Shown here piece by piece: positions 61,138 through 64,000 of a stretch of 64,000 nt of DNA. Source of the stretch: RBG-16-57-11 sp964503145 (lineage in GTDB: Bacteria; Chloroflexota; Anaerolineae; Anaerolineales; UBA4823). The DNA lies in the NCBI GenBank assembly GCA_964503145.1, contig CAZCYV010000001.1, positions 186,001-250,000 of the forward strand, written 5' to 3'. The position numbers were made by a program, and so were the translations under genes. Under the pieces are notes generated by a model. It saw only the letters and a list, made by a program, of their open reading frames with translations, ran no database searches and was not told the DNA's origin. The number at the start of each line of letters is the position of its first letter. Positions within the stretch are counted from its first letter, which is position 1.

Positions 61138-61980
61138 ATGAATCCGGCCTCTAAAAAATCTTCTCTACTGAATCGTCACATCGCCCTGCCCCAGGATCAT
61201 GGCTCCTGGGTTTTTCTCTTCAGTCCGCTGCTGATCGGCCTGTTCGCTGCTCCGACCTTCTCCACCGATAGCCTGATTTTGGTGATCGCTTCTCTGGCGG
61301 CGTTTTTATTGCGCCAGCCAGCTTCGATCGCAGTCAAGGTTTACAGCGGAAGGCGGCCATCTCGCGATCTGCCAGCCGCCCTATTCTGGATCGGCGCATA
61401 CAGCCTGATAGGGTTGATTGCTCTGGCTTTGTTGGTGCATCGAGGCTTTGGCGATCTACTCTATCTGGCAATGCCCGGGGTTTTGGTGTTTGCCTGGCAC
61501 CTGTACCTGATCAGCCGGCGCGCCGAGCGGCGCCGGATGGGCATCGAAATCGTCGCCAGCGGCGTGCTGGCGCTGGCGGCGCCAGCCGCGCTGTGGGTTG
61601 GGCTTGGCCAACCCGATCCGCTGGGTTGGGCCTTGTTTGCACTCACCTGGCTCCAGTCGGCCGCCTCGATCGTGTACGCTTACCTGCGCCTGGAGCAGCG
61701 CACCCTTCCCGGCCCACCAGATCGCAAAACGGCCTGGCAAATGAGCCGGCGCGCGCTGCTTTACACCACTTTCAATCTGCTCCTGGTCTCTGGACTGTCT
61801 ATCTCCGGTCTTCTGCCGAGCTTACTGCCCCTGCCATTCGCCGTGCAGTGGGCCGAGACGATTTGGGGGGCGTTCTTTCGTCCGGCAATCGGCTTCAAGC
61901 CCACCACGATCGGCCTGCGCCAACTGGCAGTGAGTTCGTTGTTCACCTTCTTGTTCATCCTGGCCTGGAACATATCCTGA
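61138..61980 (+). CDS. YwiC-like multi-pass membrane protein
   Basis: A 280-residue membrane protein with about eight helices. The opening RHIALPQDHGSWVFLFSPLL is the YwiC-like signature, with HGSW before the first helix, and the later helices follow the family order (LAMPGVLVFAWHLYLISRR, then SGVLALAAPAALWVGLG). The end has IGFKPTTIGLRQLAVSSLFT. Function is not known for the family; in Bacillus it lies near anaerobic respiration genes. The ATG at 61138 is nine bases after a clear TATAAT, so the longer frame to 61093 cannot be translated from this promoter. Confidence 0.78.
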   Translation: MNPASKKSSLLNRHIALPQDHGSWVFLFSPLLIGLFAAPTFSTDSLILVIASLAAFLLRQPASIAVKVYSGRRPSRDLPAALFWIGAYSLIGLIALALLVHRGFGDLLYLAMPGVLVFAWHLYLISRRAERRRMGIEIVASGVLALAAPAALWVGLGQPDPLGWALFALTWLQSAASIVYAYLRLEQRTLPGPPDRKTAWQMSRRALLYTTFNLLLVSGLSISGLLPSLLPLPFAVQWAETIWGAFFRPAIGFKPTTIGLRQLAVSSLFTFLFILAWNIS

Positions 61981-62079
61981 CGCCGACGTAACCCTGTTGA
62001 TCGTCGGGTGTTATAAGGTGATGAGATCAAATTGGCCATCAGCCTCTGACAAACCCTGGTCATCCAAGAGGTGCGCCCG

Positions 62080-62415
62080 ATGTCACAAATCACTATCGAC
62101 CCCGAAATCACCAGCGACGATAAACTATGGGCTGCCCTGAGCTATCCCATTCCATTGGTCCCGCTGATTATATTGTTCATGCAGGATAAGAAAGCCCGAC
62201 CATTTATCAAATACCATGCAGTCCAGGGGCTTGCCTTCAACGTCGCCTTTTGGTCGCTCTACCTGTTGCTGACGCTGGTATCTGTTGGGCTGCTGGCAAT
62301 TTGCGTGCCCGCGGCCTGGCTGGTTACCCTCTGGCCAGCCCTCAAAGCCTATCGAGGTGAGAATTTTGAGCTTCCCGTCATCTCGGGCTTTATCAAGAAC
62401 CAGGGATGGGTATAA
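62080..62415 (+). CDS. DUF4870 family small membrane protein
   Basis: A 111-residue protein with about three membrane helices. The pattern of DUF4870 is seen: SDDKLWAALSYPIPLVPLII, then KKARPFIKYHAVQGLAFNVA, and the end AYRGENFELPVISGFI. Family members are Tic20-like small membrane proteins of unknown function, common in Chloroflexota and Cyanobacteria. ATG 62080-62082 with a GAGG nearby; a GTG at 62071 is an alternative. It is followed by the riboswitch region at 62416-62829. Confidence 0.85.
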   Translation: MSQITIDPEITSDDKLWAALSYPIPLVPLIILFMQDKKARPFIKYHAVQGLAFNVAFWSLYLLLTLVSVGLLAICVPAAWLVTLWPALKAYRGENFELPVISGFIKNQGWV

Positions 62416-62452
62416 ACAATCTTCAATTACAAAACTTACTTACATTACTCAC

Positions 62453-62481
62453 TTGACTTTTAGCAGGGGAAGACATAAAAT
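62453..62481 (+). promoter_or_regulatory. Promoter of the gcvH-gcvPA leader
   Basis: TTGACT (62453-62458) and TAAAAT (62476-62481) with exactly 17-base spacing, five of six matches in each box. Transcription would begin near 62488, ahead of the riboswitch. Confidence 0.75.
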
Positions 62482-62540
62482 CAGAGTGCTCAGCTGGTCA
62501 AAGCTGGCCAGTTGTATTGCCTCAGTTACATAAAGGAGCA

Positions 62541-62735
62541 GAGGAGAGACCCGGGCAAAGCGTACCCGGGCACCGAAGGGGCAAGTCTGACGTGGTGAAG
62601 GTCGGATGAAACTCTCAGGTAGAAGGACTCTGTATCTGATAGCCTCTGGAAAGTCGCACAGTCCGCTTTGCGTGGCTGTGGGCACCGACGGTGCAAGCGT
62701 TGATCAAGTCAGCGCGAATCTCTCAGGTTCCAGAC
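62541..62735 (+). ncRNA. Tandem glycine riboswitch
   Basis: Two gcvT-type glycine aptamers in a row. The first begins with GGAGAGAC and has ACCGAAGGGGCAA and GAAACTCTCAGGTAGAAGGAC, typical of the family. The second (about 62645-62733) has CTGGAA pairing with TTCCAG at its ends and contains CACCGACGGTGCAAG and GAATCTCTCAGG. Glycine binding would prevent the terminator at 62739-62763 from forming and raise expression of gcvH-gcvPA. The element fills most of the 414-base gap after the DUF4870 gene. Confidence 0.92.
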
Positions 62736-62738
62736 AGG

Positions 62739-62771
62739 GGCGCACGCTTGTTTAGCGTGCGCCTTTTCTCT
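62739..62771 (+). terminator. Riboswitch-controlled terminator
   Basis: GGCGCACGCT pairs with AGCGTGCGCC around TGTTT, followed by TTTTCTCTT. It lies just after the second aptamer and 67 bases before gcvH, so it is the expression platform. Confidence 0.88.
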
Positions 62772-62829
62772 TCTAGCCATTCTGACTTCACCGGCTCATC
62801 AAAATCTTGTTACAAAAGGAGAACCAGTT

Positions 62830-63219
62830 ATGAACATCCCAAGCGACCTGAAATACACCCCTAACGATGAATGGATCCGGGTTGAAGGCAACATCGGCAC
62901 CGTGGGCATCACCGACTTTGCCCAAAATCAGCTTTCGGATATCGTCTATGTCGAGATCGTCGTTGCAGTTGGCGATGAGGTCAAAAAGGGCGATTCCTGC
63001 GCCACACTGGAATCGGTCAAAGCCGCCGCAGATGTTTATCTCCCCGCCAGCGGCAAAGTCGTGGCGATCAACGAAGCCTTACCCGACACGCCAGAGAAGG
63101 TTAACAGCGACCCCTATGGCGAAGCCTGGATGGTCAAAATCGAGCTTTCAGACCCGTCTGAATTGGAAGAACTGCTCGACGCAGCTGCATATGAAAAGGC
63201 CATTGAAGCGAAAGGCTAA
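62830..63219 (+). CDS. gcvH: Glycine cleavage system H protein
   Basis: A 129-residue lipoyl carrier that shuttles the aminomethyl intermediate from glycine decarboxylase to GcvT. The lipoylation site is ATLESVKAAADVY with Lys64; the N-terminus DLKYTPNDEWIRVEG and C-terminal GEAWMVKIELS are normal. AAAGGAG precedes the ATG. It lies downstream of the glycine riboswitch and ten bases before gcvPA, so both respond to glycine. The T protein gene is 18 kb away. Confidence 0.96.
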   Translation: MNIPSDLKYTPNDEWIRVEGNIGTVGITDFAQNQLSDIVYVEIVVAVGDEVKKGDSCATLESVKAAADVYLPASGKVVAINEALPDTPEKVNSDPYGEAWMVKIELSDPSELEELLDAAAYEKAIEAKG

Positions 63220-63229
63220 AGGAGCAAGC

Positions 63230-64000
63230 ATGTTCATCCCACATACCCAAGAAGATCGGGAAGCGATGTTGGAGGCGATCGGCGTCGAGCGCATGGAAGA
63301 CCTGTTCGAGGTCGTCCCAGCCAAATATCGCTTCCCGAAACTCAACTTACCCGAGGCGTTGACCGAAATGGAGGCGATGGCCGAAATGCGCAGCATCGCT
63401 GCGGTCAACGAAACGACCCAGGATCTGATCTGCTTCCTGGGCGCTGGCGCATATAACCATTATTCGCCCGCAGCGGTGGATTCCATCCTGCGCCGCGGCG
63501 AATTCTACACCGCCTACACCCCCTATCAGCCGGAGATTTCCCAGGGCACTCTGCAGGCTATTTTCGATTATCAGAGCCTGATCACTGCCCTGACCGACAT
63601 GGACGTCTCCAACGCTTCGCACTACGATGGCGCCACCGCCGTGGCCGAAGCGGTCAGCCTGGCACATGCTCATTTCCGCGGCAAGCGCAACACAGTAGTG
63701 CTCTCGCCTGCGCTTCACCCCCATTACCGCCAGGTGGTGCATACCTACAACCACGGCACTGGGATCAGCATGGTTGGGGAGGATGTGGACTTGCACGCCG
63801 AACCAGAAGCATTGCTGCGGTACGTGGATACAGATACTGCTCTGGTCATCGTGCAATACCCCGATTTCTTCGGCAGAGTGTATGACTATACCCGACTGGC
63901 TCAGGAAGTGCACGCCGCAGGGGCGTTGCTGGCAGTATCGGTCAACCCCATCGCCCTGGGCCTGCTGACGCCGCCAGGCCAGTTCGGCGCAGACGTGGTA
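63230..64000 (+). CDS. gcvPA: Glycine dehydrogenase (decarboxylating) subunit 1, truncated by window end
   Basis: The first 257 residues of the N-terminal subunit of the split P protein, of about 450. Family motifs seen are FIPHTQEDREAMLEAIGV, FLGAGAYNHYSPAAVD, YTPYQPEISQGTLQAIFDYQ and SNASHYDGATAVAEA, where the latter two are glycine decarboxylase hallmarks. The ATG at 63230-63232 follows AAAGGAG. The frame is open to the last base of the window (64000). The PLP-binding Lys subunit (gcvPB) should follow outside the window. Confidence 0.95.
   Translation, partial: MFIPHTQEDREAMLEAIGVERMEDLFEVVPAKYRFPKLNLPEALTEMEAMAEMRSIAAVNETTQDLICFLGAGAYNHYSPAAVDSILRRGEFYTAYTPYQPEISQGTLQAIFDYQSLITALTDMDVSNASHYDGATAVAEAVSLAHAHFRGKRNTVVLSPALHPHYRQVVHTYNHGTGISMVGEDVDLHAEPEALLRYVDTDTALVIVQYPDFFGRVYDYTRLAQEVHAAGALLAVSVNPIALGLLTPPGQFGADVV

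Overview
The window looks like a chromosomal segment of a member of the Chloroflexota, probably Anaerolineae. This is inferred from gene content (DUF4332 helix-hairpin-helix protein, DUF5667 protein beside an ECF sigma factor, BTAD/SARP regulator, split glycine decarboxylase, FtsZ outside a division cluster) and a moderately high GC content. No rRNA, tRNA, prophage, transposase or CRISPR array was seen. Genes are densely packed, and many neighbours overlap by the 4 bases ATGA or GTGA.

Layout. 1-2058: the 3' end of a membrane-anchored protein and a zinc-ribbon/beta-propeller protein. 2113-11547 (minus): one long operon of lipoprotein peptide-binding protein, oppBCDF-type transporter, DUF917 protein, M29-type aminopeptidase and S10-type carboxypeptidase, so uptake and intracellular breakdown of peptides or related amides. 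11698-20860: ychF, a KimA-like potassium transporter, class IV aminotransferase, cation efflux protein, DUF4332 protein, a GT-C/STT3-like membrane protein, and an ECF sigma factor with its DUF5667 membrane partner. 21072-24396: a TPR protein and a class A beta-lactamase-like wall protein.

24507-37381 (minus) is the most unusual locus. Seven compact genes encode a TIM-barrel-like protein, an FtsZ whose T7-loop catalytic Asp is His, an 85-residue protein, a membrane LCP-like protein that seems to lack its catalytic residues, a two-helix membrane protein, a 1893-residue TPR protein, and a cytosolic TPR/C25 (gingipain/caspase-fold) peptidase with His and Cys in place. I know of no described system with this composition; it resembles a filament-scaffold-protease module.

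37549-45467: a CnoX-like chaperedoxin, then aspS-asnS (minus) preceded by a leader that has all parts of a ribosome-mediated attenuator: promoter, 32-codon leader peptide with an Asn/Asp cluster, a candidate antiterminator and a terminator abutting the aspS ribosome binding site. Then a XRE-cupin regulator, a small membrane protein, a histidine kinase and gcvT. 45651-53132 (minus): acyl-CoA carboxylase (carboxyltransferase, an atypical biotin carboxylase, BCCP), rpiA-rpe, a TlpA-like thioredoxin, a pseudo-receiver and a Gfo/Idh oxidoreductase. 53330-64000: SARP regulator, YceI protein, PIG-L deacetylase, a PAS-PAS-GAF histidine kinase with its NarL-type regulator, a YwiC-like membrane protein, a DUF4870 protein, and a tandem glycine riboswitch with terminator upstream of gcvH-gcvPA, which runs off the end.
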